Part shown: one piece after another, positions 43,954-54,556 of the stretch
Numbering within the stretch: the stretch's first letter is position 1
Layout of the letters: every line of letters starts with the position of its first letter
NCBI GenBank assembly: GCA_016795465.1
Contig: JAEUHK010000031.1
Location: 1-64,000, forward strand
Length of the DNA: 64,000 bases
Source of the DNA: Verrucomicrobiaceae bacterium
GTDB lineage: Bacteria; Verrucomicrobiota; Verrucomicrobiia; Verrucomicrobiales; Verrucomicrobiaceae
Direction of reading: 5' to 3'
Program-made: the position numbers and the translations under genes
The notes under the pieces: generated by a model
Seen by the model: the letters and a program-made list of their open reading frames with translations, nothing else
Told to the model about the DNA's origin: nothing
Databases searched by the model: none

Positions 43954-44889
43954 TCATTTTGTGGTGCTGCGCATGGCAGCGTCATAAGCGGGCCAGAAAG
44001 CGGCGGGAGGCTGCAAATCCTTGCTGCCTTCGTCGAAGCGGGTGCCGATTTCTTGCAAGGGCAACTCGCGTGCCACTTCGATGCCCTCAATGATGTTCGC
44101 GGGTGTGAAAACGAGTCGCGTGAGCTGCATGCCTTTGAGCGGTGACAGATCCGTCACGGGTGTTTCGGCGATGTGGAGTCGCTGCAAAGCGGTGCCGGCA
44201 AGTGGCGCGAGGTTCTTCACCTTGGTGCGATGCAGCGTGACGGAGACGAGCGGCACCGTTTTGAGAGCGGAGATGTCTTCAACGGGGCATCCGGTGAGCC
44301 AGAGCATCTGGATGGGGCTCTTCGCGATGCCGGAGATATCGCCGATGGGGCACTCGACGGCATTGAGCTCGACGAGCGGCATGCCTTCGAGGGCGCTGAG
44401 ATCCCGCACGGGTGTGCGGGAGAGGTAGAGCTTCTCCAACGGCATGCCGCGGATGGGCGAGAGATCCTGCACCTGCGTGTCTTCGAGGTAGAGCTCGACG
44501 AGTTTTTTGCCCTGAAGCGGCTTCAGATCGGTGATGGGCGTCTCGCTGAGGTCGAGGGCCAGCGGCTCGATGTGCTGCAAAAACTTCACGTTGGTGATTT
44601 TTGCCCCGCGGAGGCTCAGCGCGATCACTTTGCCCTCCTGGATGTTGAACTCGCCATTCCCTTCGTAGCCCTGGTTGTGATACTTCACCTCGGTGTGCAT
44701 CATCTCGGGCGTCCAATAGACCTTCTTCGGCTCGTCTTTCGCCGGTGCTGCAGGAGCAGGTGCGGGAGCTGCGGCGGGTTTTTCAGCCGCCGGTGCGGGG
44801 GCGGCGGCCTGCGATGGCTTGGCCTTGTCGCCGCAAGAGGTCAAAAGGCTGGCGACGATCGTGAAGAGAAGAGCGTGGTTGGTTTTCAC
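43954..44889 (-). CDS. Lipoprotein with leucine-rich repeats
   Basis: 311 residues. Lipobox SLLTSC with the cysteine at 19, an Ala/Pro-rich linker to about 52, then about eight 20-22 residue repeats of the pattern L-x-L-x-x-T-x-V-x-D-L-x-P-L, as in the DLS and LYLEDTQVQDLSP segments. The fold should be a short leucine-rich-repeat solenoid at the membrane surface, likely for protein binding. Such T-x-V/I-x-DLSPL repeats are common in Planctomycetota and Verrucomicrobiota. Confidence 0.88.
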   Translation of the reverse strand: MKTNHALLFTIVASLLTSCGDKAKPSQAAAPAPAAEKPAAAPAPAPAAPAKDEPKKVYWTPEMMHTEVKYHNQGYEGNGEFNIQEGKVIALSLRGAKITNVKFLQHIEPLALDLSETPITDLKPLQGKKLVELYLEDTQVQDLSPIRGMPLEKLYLSRTPVRDLSALEGMPLVELNAVECPIGDISGIAKSPIQMLWLTGCPVEDISALKTVPLVSVTLHRTKVKNLAPLAGTALQRLHIAETPVTDLSPLKGMQLTRLVFTPANIIEGIEVARELPLQEIGTRFDEGSKDLQPPAAFWPAYDAAMRSTTK

Positions 44890-44947
44890 GCTCTCGGGGA
44901 TGCCGGGAAATCACGCCGCGTGCAAGGACGAAATCATTCCGCTGGCC

Positions 44948-45685
44948 TCAAACCGCGTCTTCACCGGCCAGGCGTTGCTTCTTGATGAAACGAAACACCA
45001 GCCACGCGGCCACATTGATCACCGCCATGGCCGCGAGGAGCTGTGTCATCGTCGTGGTGATGCTCTCCTTCCCCAAGCCGCTGCCGACGAGGCTGAACGC
45101 GATGTTCAGCGGCAGATAACCGAGCGCCGTGCCGAGCAGGAAACGCGAGTGACGCACGGGCGTCATGCCGATGAGCACGTTCAGCACGATGCCGGGCACC
45201 ATGAACTGCCGCGCCCAGAAGACACGCATGACGGAGGGCTTCTTCAGCATCTTCTTCAGCCACGGCCACTTCTCCGCACGCGACTCCGCGGCACGGCGGA
45301 AGCCATGACGTGAGAGGATGAAGGCACCGTAAGATCCCAGCGTGGAGCCCACGAGCGAAAGAAGGAGCCCTTCACCAAAGCCAAAGATGAGCCCGGCGGC
45401 CGAGCAGAACGCGAGACGCGGCACCCCCATCATCACCGCGCCGGCGGTGACGAGCATGAAGACGGCATGCGCCATCCAGCCGAACTCGCGCACGAAGCCC
45501 TTCCACGATTGCACATTCGTGATCCAGGCCTTCATCGGCGTGAAGTGCGCCAGCGCCATGAAGGCGGCCACGATGAGCACGGCCGTGAGCACCTGGCGTG
45601 TCTCCTTGCCAAGCGCACGCGACGTCTCCTGCTCGACCTCGTTGGCGATCAGGAGCTCGTCCTGCTGGTCAGACGGCCCGCTCAT
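44948..45685 (-). CDS. TVP38/TMEM64 (VTT-domain) membrane protein
   Basis: 245 residues with five to six helices and the VTT/SNARE-associated core (FGEGLLLSLVGSTLGSYGAF, then RFLLGTALGYLP). The family relates to DedA proteins; suggested roles in lipid scrambling come from DedA and VTT studies, not from this sequence. Its start overlaps the stop of the upstream PQQ-like gene (ATGA), so the two are translationally coupled. Confidence 0.88.
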   Translation of the reverse strand: MSGPSDQQDELLIANEVEQETSRALGKETRQVLTAVLIVAAFMALAHFTPMKAWITNVQSWKGFVREFGWMAHAVFMLVTAGAVMMGVPRLAFCSAAGLIFGFGEGLLLSLVGSTLGSYGAFILSRHGFRRAAESRAEKWPWLKKMLKKPSVMRVFWARQFMVPGIVLNVLIGMTPVRHSRFLLGTALGYLPLNIAFSLVGSGLGKESITTTMTQLLAAMAVINVAAWLVFRFIKKQRLAGEDAV

Positions 45686-46848
45686 TGCAGTTTCCAAAGC
45701 TTCGCATCGCTGCGCACATAGATCGCGCCGCCGGAGATGGCGGGCGTGGTGAGCACGGTCTCCTTGAGTTCGATCTCCTGCGTCACTTTGCCCTCGGGAG
45801 CATCGGGATCGATGGTTTGGAAAATGCCGCGCTCATTGACGATGTGGATGCGTTTGCCCGCAGCCACCGGCGAGCCACTGAATGGGCCTTTGAGCCGCAG
45901 CTTCCACGCTTCATCGCCGTTTTTGGTGCTCGCCTTGATCAGCACACCCGCACCGTTCACGACATAAAGGTTTTCGCCGAGCACCAGTGGGCTCGCCGTG
46001 CCGGGATTGAGCTTCTCATTGCGCCAAAGCTGCGTCACCGAGCCTTTCTCGGGCGCCAGCGCGGTGATGCCTTTCGACACGGCGTAGATCAAATCGCCGC
46101 TCACGACGCTCGATGGGATCGTGCTGGCACCGTCTTCGTAATTCCACACCGTTTTGCCCGTGTCCGCATCGACACCGAGGATGCCTTTGCTGGACTGCAA
46201 CGCGGCCACGCCCTTCAGCAGCGTGGCACTGGTCCAGTTCGCGGCCTTCGGACGTTCCAGCTTCCACTTGTTCACGCCCGTGGCGACATCGAGACCGGCG
46301 GCGAAGGACTCCGCGTCGTTCTCGCTCTGCACCACGAGCGTCTTGCCGATCACCACGGGCGATTGCGACATGCCGAGGCTGTTGCTCGCGTTCGGATAGT
46401 CAAAGGTCAGGCCGCGCAGCCAGAGCAGGTTGCCATCGAGATCGAAGGCGAAGAGGTCGTTCGATGAAAACAGCGCGAAGACACGCTCGCCATCGCTGCA
46501 CGGTGTGTTCGCCGCCACGCAGGTCTTCGTGTGCGACATGGTGCGGCCCGTGGCACGCATCGCACGCTCCCAGCGCTTCGAGCCGTCCTTCGCGTTGAAG
46601 CAAAACACATGCAGCGTCTCCTGACCGGGGCCGCTGGAGCATGTCACGAACACTTTATCTCCCACCACGATCGGTGCCGAGAGCCCGCGTCCCGGCAAAT
46701 CGGCCGTCCACGCAATTTTGAGCTCATCCGCCGGAGCCTTCGCCTCGGTGGAAACCGCCGCCGCGTTCGGTCCGCGGAACTGGAGCCAGTCGGCGAAGGC
46801 GATGGAGGAAAGGGAGAGGCCAAAAGCCAAAACAAGAGTCGTCTTCAT
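45682..46848 (-). CDS. Exported PQQ-like beta-propeller protein
   Basis: 388 residues. Signal peptide MKTTLVLAFGLSLSSIAFA, then WLQFRGPNAAAVS, the standard opening of verrucomicrobial and planctomycete PQQ-repeat proteins. Blades show patterns such as VFCFNAKDGSKRWER and VDADTGKTVWNYED. No dehydrogenase active-site motif is seen, so a structural or BamB-like role is plausible. The start at 46848 is set by the signal peptide, which contains a duplicated TTTTGGC heptamer. Confidence 0.9.
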   Translation of the reverse strand: MKTTLVLAFGLSLSSIAFADWLQFRGPNAAAVSTEAKAPADELKIAWTADLPGRGLSAPIVVGDKVFVTCSSGPGQETLHVFCFNAKDGSKRWERAMRATGRTMSHTKTCVAANTPCSDGERVFALFSSNDLFAFDLDGNLLWLRGLTFDYPNASNSLGMSQSPVVIGKTLVVQSENDAESFAAGLDVATGVNKWKLERPKAANWTSATLLKGVAALQSSKGILGVDADTGKTVWNYEDGASTIPSSVVSGDLIYAVSKGITALAPEKGSVTQLWRNEKLNPGTASPLVLGENLYVVNGAGVLIKASTKNGDEAWKLRLKGPFSGSPVAAGKRIHIVNERGIFQTIDPDAPEGKVTQEIELKETVLTTPAISGGAIYVRSDAKLWKLQ

Positions 46849-46877
46849 GGTCTGCAGGGTTGGTTCGTTTGGATCTT

Positions 46878-47987
46878 TTAGTTCTTGGCCACGATCGCAG
46901 TGCCTGTGGCATCGCAGACGCGGAGCTGGAATTCCCACTCGACGGTCCACTGCTCGGTTTGCTCGTTCTGGCAGCACTTCACGAGCAGGGTGTTTTTGCC
47001 CTTCTTGAGCTGGCAGGGCAGTTTGTATTGGTCGAGCTTCGCACCGCGGTGGTATTCATCGCGGGCGAAGAGCAGCTCGCCATTCAGCCAGACCTTCCAG
47101 CCGTTTTTGCAGCCGATGCGGATCTCCGCGGGGCGGTCCTCGGCGCTGATGAAATCCGTGGCGGCATAGCCTGTGACGCTCTTCTCCATGCCGAAGGGCT
47201 TGTTGAAGTCGATTTTGCCATACTCGTCCTTGCTGGTGAAATCGACCCACTTGGCCTCCTTGCCCTTGCCTTCGTAAACGGCGTCAAATTTGAGCTCCTT
47301 CTCGGGTGGATAGACGGTATCAAAGCCGCCGCGGTCCGCGTTGCTGAAGGGCGCGATGAGCTTCCAGCTCATAAGAAAGCCGAAGTGCGTGGGGAGATCG
47401 ACCTCCTGGCCGAGGTCACGCAGCTTCTTCGCGAGCGTTTTGATCTGGTCCTCGTCGCGGGCACCGTCGAGCCCTTTGCGATAGGCGAGCACGGCGGCGG
47501 TCTTCTCCTTAGCGTCGAGCGCCTTGTCGCCCGTCTCGATGAGCTTCGCCACGGGGTGACGACGCAGCTCGCTGCTCACGTCGTTGATGAGCGTGGGCGT
47601 CAACATCTCCGCCAGCTTCGCATCGGCACGCTGGATGAGGTCAAAGGCCACCACGCGGGCGCCGGGGCTGTTGGTCGAGTCCTTCAAAAAGCTCACGAGA
47701 GCTTCGACCGGCATCTTTTTGGCCTTCAACGCCTCATCCGCGATCACGCCCACGGCCGCCCGCAACCAGTTCTCGGCGAGCGGATTGGCCCCGTTCATGC
47801 CTTTGAGCACTTCAGGCAGGTTCGAGGCATCCGCCTTCGTGATCTGCTGCCAGGCCTTGGACGCCTCTGCATTCCCCTGCCCTTCCTTTTGCACGCCCCG
47901 CAAGGCTTCGAGAGGCTTCGACAAATCCCCCGCCGCATGCAGCGACAGGCCGGTGGCGATAATAAAAAAGACGAGTGAGAGCTTCAT
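46878..47987 (-). CDS. Exported protein of unknown function
   Basis: 369 residues: signal peptide (MKLSLVFFIIATGLSLHA), an all-helical N-terminal half that recalls HEAT-like repeats, and a C-terminal beta-sandwich with GWKVWLNGELLFARDEYHRG and GKNTLLVKCCQNEQ, as in PA14/galactose-binding-like domains. The family is not named. An ATG at 48002 is an alternative start. It is the first gene of a unit with the PQQ-like and VTT genes. Confidence 0.75.
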   Translation of the reverse strand: MKLSLVFFIIATGLSLHAAGDLSKPLEALRGVQKEGQGNAEASKAWQQITKADASNLPEVLKGMNGANPLAENWLRAAVGVIADEALKAKKMPVEALVSFLKDSTNSPGARVVAFDLIQRADAKLAEMLTPTLINDVSSELRRHPVAKLIETGDKALDAKEKTAAVLAYRKGLDGARDEDQIKTLAKKLRDLGQEVDLPTHFGFLMSWKLIAPFSNADRGGFDTVYPPEKELKFDAVYEGKGKEAKWVDFTSKDEYGKIDFNKPFGMEKSVTGYAATDFISAEDRPAEIRIGCKNGWKVWLNGELLFARDEYHRGAKLDQYKLPCQLKKGKNTLLVKCCQNEQTEQWTVEWEFQLRVCDATGTAIVAKN

Positions 47988-48125
47988 GAGTGATCGAATC
48001 ATGCTTTCACACAGAAAGCGCCCCGCCAAGCGCGACTTTCATGGCCAGACGACGAAAGACACTTCCTTTGGCACTTCAACAGATCGCTCGTGCTTCAGTA
48101 GGGTAAAGCTACCAGAAGGAAGCCA

Positions 48126-48956
48126 TCAGGCTTTGCACTTAGCCGTAGTTGCATCAGATGTGATGAGTTTTCTGTAAATACCTCCACCGATGAACTCGAT
48201 GACTCCCATGTCTCTGAGTAGTTGGAGTTGCTGCCGGAGCTTTTCTCGAGGCGTCTTGTTGCGTGGAAAGGCTTGCCTTGCACACGGTAGGCCGTGCCTA
48301 TAGATGCTTTGAAGATTAAAAGTGTCCTCGGTGATGTTTTGGACCACTGACATGGTTAGTTTTGTCCAACCCGGCAAGCCTTGTTGCAATTCACCCCAGC
48401 TTTTGTCAGAAACAGCTATCTCCACCAACTCATCAGGTCGAATAATAGTGGATACACGTTTGTCCGACATAGTCGCGCGCAAGGCGGATACTGGTTGTTT
48501 TAGCGTCTCCAGAGACGACGTGCTCCACGACTGGGGGATAGCAAACGATCCAAACCCCGTTTCGGCCAAAGCCGCCAACTGTTCCACCTCTTCAGTTCCG
48601 GTTATTTCGACTCCACATTCGAGATTCCGGTTCATCCCGGAAAAGGTAGCATTTGCAGAGGTGACTAAAGCCACACTTCTATCCACAATGTAAACCTTGG
48701 CATGAAGCCTCGGCAGACTGCGAACATCTCCACCGATAGAAGCAAATCCAATCACCGCATCAAGATCTGAAGAATTCGCGGCAAAGACAGCCAAGTCAGT
48801 TCTGGTGATAAGTTTCAGGCACACCTTTAATTTGATGCGCTTGACCTCGTCCAAAAATGCCCGCCCAACGAACGGACAAGCAACAATCAATTCATTCCGG
48901 CAGCGACTGACGTGCTGGCGCAACCACTGGAATGTCGGAGTGGTGATAAAATGCAT
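48126..48956 (-). CDS. PLD-family nuclease fused to DpnI-like winged helix
   Basis: 276 residues. The N-terminal half is a phospholipase D fold with one HKD motif (LHAKVYIVD, H85-K87-D92) and SAN at 100-102; one motif implies dimerisation, as in Nuc and the restriction enzyme BfiI. The C-terminal segment (about 225-270) contains PRNKTPREKLRQQLQLLRD and FIGGGIYRKL. This matches the winged-helix domain of DpnI and DRP-type proteins, which binds DNA near the recognised site. A restriction-type or modified-DNA-targeting nuclease is inferred. The base composition is clearly AT-richer than the flanking genes. No methylase lies next to it. Confidence 0.75.
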   Translation of the reverse strand: MHFITTPTFQWLRQHVSRCRNELIVACPFVGRAFLDEVKRIKLKVCLKLITRTDLAVFAANSSDLDAVIGFASIGGDVRSLPRLHAKVYIVDRSVALVTSANATFSGMNRNLECGVEITGTEEVEQLAALAETGFGSFAIPQSWSTSSLETLKQPVSALRATMSDKRVSTIIRPDELVEIAVSDKSWGELQQGLPGWTKLTMSVVQNITEDTFNLQSIYRHGLPCARQAFPRNKTPREKLRQQLQLLRDMGVIEFIGGGIYRKLITSDATTAKCKA

Positions 48957-48961
48957 GTGAG

Positions 48962-48980
48962 GATTCGTCGTTCACGAATC
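48962..48980. terminator. Hairpin after atpC
   Basis: GATTCGTCGTTCACGAATC has 7-bp arms around a 5-base loop and lies 38 bases beyond the atpC stop. There is no T-run, so a role in ending the atp transcript is only possible. It also lies in the upstream region of the PLD-type gene. Confidence 0.3.
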
Positions 48981-49018
48981 TGCATTTTCCAAACAGGACT
49001 TTCAGTACATCCCAAGAC

Positions 49019-49435
49019 TCAGACCGTCTTGCGCTTCCGCTTCAGGTGGAGCTGGGCGGTGCTGCGCTGGATCATGGCCATGACGGCGGCGACTTCTTCT
49101 TGCTGCTCGCCGGGTTTGAGGTCGGCGAGGGATTTCTGGGCGCGGGCGAGGGCTTCTTCGACGGCTTTTTCGTCGATCTTGTCCGCGTCGATGGCCATGT
49201 CGGTCAGGATGCGGGTGACGGTGCCGGTGACTTCGACCAGGCCTTCGCCGACGGCCATTTCGGTGGTTTTGCCGCCCTTGGTGATGCGCAGCTCACCGGG
49301 GAGCAGCGTGGTCACGAGGTTGGCATGCGCGGCGAGGACGCCCATTTCGCCTTCGTAACCCGGAAGCACGACGGTATCGACCTCATCGGAGAAGATGCGG
49401 GCCTCTGGGGTCACGATTTCGAGTTTTAAAGGCAT
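49019..49435 (-). CDS. atpC: ATP synthase epsilon subunit
   Basis: 138 residues, the last gene of the atp operon. The N-terminal beta-sandwich (LKLEIVTPEARIFSDEVDTV) and GELGVL-like turn (YEGEMGVLAAHANLVT) identify the epsilon subunit, which sits on the central stalk of F1 and can inhibit rotation. The C-terminal helical pair is complete. It is separated from atpD by a heptad-repeat spacer. Confidence 0.95.
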   Translation of the reverse strand: MPLKLEIVTPEARIFSDEVDTVVLPGYEGEMGVLAAHANLVTTLLPGELRITKGGKTTEMAVGEGLVEVTGTVTRILTDMAIDADKIDEKAVEEALARAQKSLADLKPGEQQEEVAAVMAMIQRSTAQLHLKRKRKTV

Positions 49436-49448
49436 GTTGGGGAAAGTT

Positions 49449-49533
49449 GTTCTCGGTTCTCAGTTCTCAGTTCACTGTTGGCGATCTGGTCTCCGCAGAT
49501 CTAACTGCGAACCGAGAACCGCGAACAGAGAAC
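49449..49533. repeat. Inverted heptad array between atpD and atpC
   Basis: The left arm is GTTCTCG, GTTCTCA, GTTCTCA, GTTCACT (49449-49476). The right arm is TGCGAAC, CGAGAAC, CGCGAAC, AGAGAAC (49506-49533), inverted relative to the left. The array fills nearly the whole intercistronic gap. Confidence 0.88.
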
Positions 49534-49539
49534 AAGGCT

Positions 49540-51033
<1,494 letters not shown>

Positions 51034-51912
51034 TTACTCCAGAGCCATCTTGGCGGTCGTGATTTCGAGGAGTTCGTTGGTGATCGCGGCCTGGCGGAGC
51101 TTGTTGTACTCGAGGCTGAGGTCCTTGATCATCTGCTTGGCGTTGTCGGTGGCGTTTTTCATGGCCACCATGCGGCTGGAGTGCTCGGAAGCGCGGGATT
51201 CGAGCACCATCTGATACACGGTGTCGTTCACATACTGCGGGAGCACGGTTTCAAACACCACGGCGGCGCTCGGCTCAAAGGTGTACTCGGTCGTGGCGGT
51301 CGCGGTGGCGATCTCCGGGGCAAAGTCACGCTTGCCGCCGAGGGTCACCGGATTGACGGGCAGGATCTGCTCGACGGTGGGGACGACGGTGACGGTGTTG
51401 ATGAAGTTGTTGAAGACGACGAGCACCTTCTTGTACTCACCCGTGAGGAATTTCTCCTGCAGGAAGCGGCCGACGCCACGGACCTCGGCGAACTTCGCGG
51501 GATCCTTGATCGGGAAATCGGCCAGCAGGTGACGGCGGAGGCGGTTGATGGCCTGAACGCCTTTTTTGCCGATGGTGACGTAATCGACGTCATCGGTGCC
51601 GAAATCGGTGGTGATGAGCTTCTTGAAGAGATTCGTGTTCAGCGCACCGCAGAGGCCTTTGTCGCTCGAGACGAGCAGGACGAGGATTTTGCCGCCTTTT
51701 CCTTCGCTGAAGAAGGGATGAAGGCCTTCTTCGGCTTTTTCCTTCAGATTGACGAGCACCTTGTTCAGCAGCTCGGCGTAGTGACGGCCGTTGGCGGCCT
51801 GGTCCTGCGCTTTTTTCATCTTCGCGGCCGCGACGAGCTGCATGGCCTTGGTGATCTGGGCCGTGTTTTTGACCGATTTGATTCGGCGTCGGATGTCGCG
51901 TGTGGAAGGCAT
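51034..51912 (-). CDS. atpG: ATP synthase gamma subunit
   Basis: Central rotor shaft of F1, 292 residues. The N-terminal helix (RRIKSVKNTAQITKAMQLVAA) and C-terminal helix (LSLEYNKLRQAAITNELLEI) that form the coiled coil are typical, as is SSDKGLCGALNTN. Upstream of atpD and downstream of atpA in the operon. Confidence 0.96.
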   Translation of the reverse strand: MPSTRDIRRRIKSVKNTAQITKAMQLVAAAKMKKAQDQAANGRHYAELLNKVLVNLKEKAEEGLHPFFSEGKGGKILVLLVSSDKGLCGALNTNLFKKLITTDFGTDDVDYVTIGKKGVQAINRLRRHLLADFPIKDPAKFAEVRGVGRFLQEKFLTGEYKKVLVVFNNFINTVTVVPTVEQILPVNPVTLGGKRDFAPEIATATATTEYTFEPSAAVVFETVLPQYVNDTVYQMVLESRASEHSSRMVAMKNATDNAKQMIKDLSLEYNKLRQAAITNELLEITTAKMALE

Positions 51913-51947
51913 GGAGCGGAGAGCAGAGGGCTAAGGGCGGAGTGCCG
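51913..51947. repeat. Heptad run between atpA and atpG
   Basis: Five consecutive units GGAGCGG, AGAGCAG, AGGGCTA, AGGGCGG, AGTGCCG, sharing the pattern AGnGC. They fill the gap from the atpG start to five bases before the atpA stop. Confidence 0.7.
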
Positions 51948-51952
51948 AAAAC

Positions 51953-53482
51953 TTATTTCCAGGACGCTTTGAAGTCGTCGAGGGCGGACTTGAGGCCTTC
52001 TTCGACCTTGTCGAGGGCCTTCTCATTGGCGAGCTGGCCCATGAGTTCGGCTTTGCGTGTGGTGAGGTATTCCTCGAGCTTGGCCTGGAATTCCTTCACG
52101 CGATCAACGGCGACGCTGTCGAAGTAGCCCTTCTGCATCGCGTAGAGGGTGCTGACCATGATGGGCAGGCTCTTCGGCTGATACTGCTGCTGCTTGAAGA
52201 GCTCCACGATGCGGGCACCGCGGTCGAGCTTGGCTTTCGTGCTGGCGTCGAGGTCGGAACCGAACTGGGCGAAGGCGGCGAGCTCGCGGAACTGGGCGAG
52301 GTCGAGCTTCGTGGTGCCGGAGACCTTCTTGATGGCCTTTGTCTGCGCGGCGGAACCCACGCGGGAGACGGAAAGACCGACGGAGATGGCGGGGCGGATG
52401 CCTTGATAGAAAAGGTCGGTTTCGAGGAAGATCTGACCGTCAGTGATGGAGATCACGTTCGTCGGGATGTAGGCGGACACGTCGCCGGCCTGCGTCTCGA
52501 TGATGGGCAGCGCGGTCATGGAACCACCGCCGTAGTTTTCGCTGACGCGGCAGGAGCGCTCGAGGAGGCGGGAGTGGAGGTAGAACACGTCACCCGGATA
52601 AGCTTCACGACCGGAGGGGCGCTTCAAGATGAGGGAGACCTGACGATAAGCGACGGCTTGCTTGGAAAGGTCATCATAGACGATGAGCACGTCCTGGCCC
52701 TGATCCATGAACCACTCGCCGATGGCGGCACCAGCGTAGGGGGCGAGGTATTGGTTCACCGCGGAGTCGGAGGCAGAGGCGGAGACGATGGTGGTGTATT
52801 CCATCGCGCCGGCGTCTTCGAGGGTCTTCACGACGCGGGCAATGTTGGACTGCTTCTGGCCGATGGCGACGTAGATGCAGTAGAGGGGCTTGTGGCCCTG
52901 CAGCTTGCCCTGTTCGGCGGCCTTGTTCTGCTGCGCCTGGGAAATGATGGCGTCCACGGCGATGGTGGTCTTGCCGGTGGAGCGGTCGCCGATGATCAAC
53001 TCACGCTGACCGCGGCCGATCGGGATCATGGCGTCGATGGCCATGATGCCGGTCTGCACGGGGACGGACACGGACTTACGGGCGATGATGCCAGGAGCGA
53101 GCTTTTCGACGGGATACTGGGTTTCACCCTTGATCTCGCCTTTGCCGTCGATGGCCTGACCGAGCGCGTTCACCACGCGGCCGAGGAGCGACTTGCCGAC
53201 GGGCACGGAGAGGAGGCGGCCGGTGGTTTTGACTTCGTCGCCCGCCTTGATGTTTTCACCGGAGCCGAGAAGCACGCAGCCGACTTCGGTTTCTTCGAGG
53301 TTCAGAGCGAGGCCGTAAACGCCACCGGGGAACTCGATCATCTCATTGAGCATGACATCGCTGAGGCCTTCAATCTTGGCGGCGCCGTCGCCGATTTCAC
53401 GGACGATGCCCACATTGGACTTCGTGACGGCGGTCTTGAGGCCGGCGATTTGGGATTCGATCTCTTGCAGGATGTTGCTCAT
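51953..53482 (-). CDS. atpA: ATP synthase alpha subunit
   Basis: Non-catalytic nucleotide-binding F1 subunit, 509 residues. P-loop [15 protein letters not shown] (most alpha subunits have GDRQTGKT; here Ser replaces Gln) and the conserved [13 protein letters not shown] arginine-finger region are seen. Full length. Confidence 0.97.
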   Translation of the reverse strand: MSNILQEIESQIAGLKTAVTKSNVGIVREIGDGAAKIEGLSDVMLNEMIEFPGGVYGLALNLEETEVGCVLLGSGENIKAGDEVKTTGRLLSVPVGKSLLGRVVNALGQAIDGKGEIKGETQYPVEKLAPGIIARKSVSVPVQTGIMAIDAMIPIGRGQRELIIGDRSTGKTTIAVDAIISQAQQNKAAEQGKLQGHKPLYCIYVAIGQKQSNIARVVKTLEDAGAMEYTTIVSASASDSAVNQYLAPYAGAAIGEWFMDQGQDVLIVYDDLSKQAVAYRQVSLILKRPSGREAYPGDVFYLHSRLLERSCRVSENYGGGSMTALPIIETQAGDVSAYIPTNVISITDGQIFLETDLFYQGIRPAISVGLSVSRVGSAAQTKAIKKVSGTTKLDLAQFRELAAFAQFGSDLDASTKAKLDRGARIVELFKQQQYQPKSLPIMVSTLYAMQKGYFDSVAVDRVKEFQAKLEEYLTTRKAELMGQLANEKALDKVEEGLKSALDDFKASWK

Positions 53483-53500
53483 GGGATGTGGAGGGGAAAA

Positions 53501-53528
53501 AGCTGAAGACTAAATGTGAAAGGATGAA
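53501..53528. repeat. Heptad run between atpH and atpA
   Basis: AGCTGAA, GACTAAA, TGTGAAA, GGATGAA: four units sharing T-x-AA at the same positions, in the gap between atpA (start 53482) and atpH (stop 53530). The last unit ends next to the atpH stop codon. Confidence 0.6.
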
Positions 53529-53529
53529 A

Positions 53530-53928
53530 TCAGGCGGCGAGGGAGGCGGCGAGGCCTTCGAGGCGTGCTTTGACGCTGCCGTCCCAGACGTCGGAGCCGA
53601 CTTTGACGCGGATGCCGCCGAGGAGCTCGGGGTTCACGCTGAAATCGAGGGTGAGCTGGCGGCCGTATTTCTTCGAAAGGCTGGCCTGGAGCTCGGTCTG
53701 CGTCGCGGGGGTGAGCGCGGAGGCGCTTTCCACCAGCGCACGCTGGCGGCTGACCTCATTGGCGACGAGGCGGGCGAAGGCATCGAGCATGCCGATGTAA
53801 CCACGCGGCTTGCTGCTGGCGACGCCGCTCACCACGGTGCGCACGCGGGACTCATCGAGCTTTCCATCGACCATGCAGGCGCGGAAAAGCTGGCGGGAGG
53901 TGCGGCGGGCTTCCTTGGAGATTTTCAT
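53530..53928 (-). CDS. atpH: ATP synthase delta subunit, short form
   Basis: 132 residues against about 175-185 for usual delta subunits. The C-terminal part is normal (LSKKYGRQLTLDFSVNPELLGGIRVKVG, split here as LSKKYGRQLTLDFSVNPEL then LGGIRVKVG and DGSVKARLEGL). The N-terminal six-helix domain that binds the top of alpha3 is reduced by about 45 residues. No in-frame extension upstream exists, since the gap holds a heptad array. Position between atpF and atpA supports the assignment. Confidence 0.9.
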   Translation of the reverse strand: MKISKEARRTSRQLFRACMVDGKLDESRVRTVVSGVASSKPRGYIGMLDAFARLVANEVSRQRALVESASALTPATQTELQASLSKKYGRQLTLDFSVNPELLGGIRVKVGSDVWDGSVKARLEGLAASLAA

Positions 53929-53935
53929 CGGAGCA

Positions 53936-53963
53936 GTTCTCGGTTCGCAGTTCTCAGTTCGCG
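53936..53963. repeat. Heptad array between atpF and atpH
   Basis: GTTCTCG, GTTCGCA, GTTCTCA, GTTCGCG: four units, matching the type at 49449-49476. It fills the 36-base gap between the atpH start and the atpF stop. Confidence 0.88.
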
Positions 53964-53964
53964 G

Positions 53965-54504
53965 TTAAGCGGAGACTTGGGCGGCGGTTTCTTGGTTGAG
54001 ACGAGCTTGATCGTCGGAATTGAGCACTTTGCCGGTCACGCGGCTGGTAGCGTCGGCGACCATGCGGCCGAACTCGCGCTTCAGCTGGGACATGAGCTGC
54101 TCTTTTTCGAGTTCAGCAGCCTCACGGGCTTTGGCGAGGATGGAATTGGCAGAAGCCACGGCGTCCTGCTGACGGCGCTCCTGGAGGGCTTTGGAGGCTT
54201 CATCAGCTTCCTTCACGAGGCGGGCTGCATCAGCCTCCGCCTTGTCGAGGATGGCCTGGGCGTTCTTGGCGGCCTCAGCGGCATCCTTGGTGATCTTTTC
54301 GAGCTTGGCCTCGCCATCGGCGATGCGCTGACGACGCTGCTCCAGCATGCCAAGGATGGGGCCGAAGGCGTATTTCTTCAGGATGGAGAAAACGATCCAG
54401 AAGATGATCACCTGAGCGAAGAACTTGGGCCAGGCGAGGCCGAATTTCTCGACGAGCGCGTCAACTTTGCCGGCGGCAAGGATGGTGGGCAAGCTGGTGA
54501 TCAT
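53965..54504 (-). CDS. atpF: ATP synthase b subunit
   Basis: 179 residues: one membrane helix at about 24-44 (FFAQVIIFWIVFSILKKYAF), then a long charged helix (about 50-170) forming the peripheral stalk. The start at 54504 (MITSLPTI) is chosen since the preceding codons lack family resemblance. A single b gene, so a homodimeric stalk is expected. Confidence 0.95.
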   Translation of the reverse strand: MITSLPTILAAGKVDALVEKFGLAWPKFFAQVIIFWIVFSILKKYAFGPILGMLEQRRQRIADGEAKLEKITKDAAEAAKNAQAILDKAEADAARLVKEADEASKALQERRQQDAVASANSILAKAREAAELEKEQLMSQLKREFGRMVADATSRVTGKVLNSDDQARLNQETAAQVSA

Positions 54505-54556
54505 AGGCGGAGCAAAATGGATCTGAAGACGAACAAAATGGTGAGAGAAACGGGGT

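Noticed and set aside
46849..46877. Possible further heptad run between the PQQ-like gene and its upstream neighbour
   Set aside because: The seven-base periodicity is too weak by eye to separate from chance.
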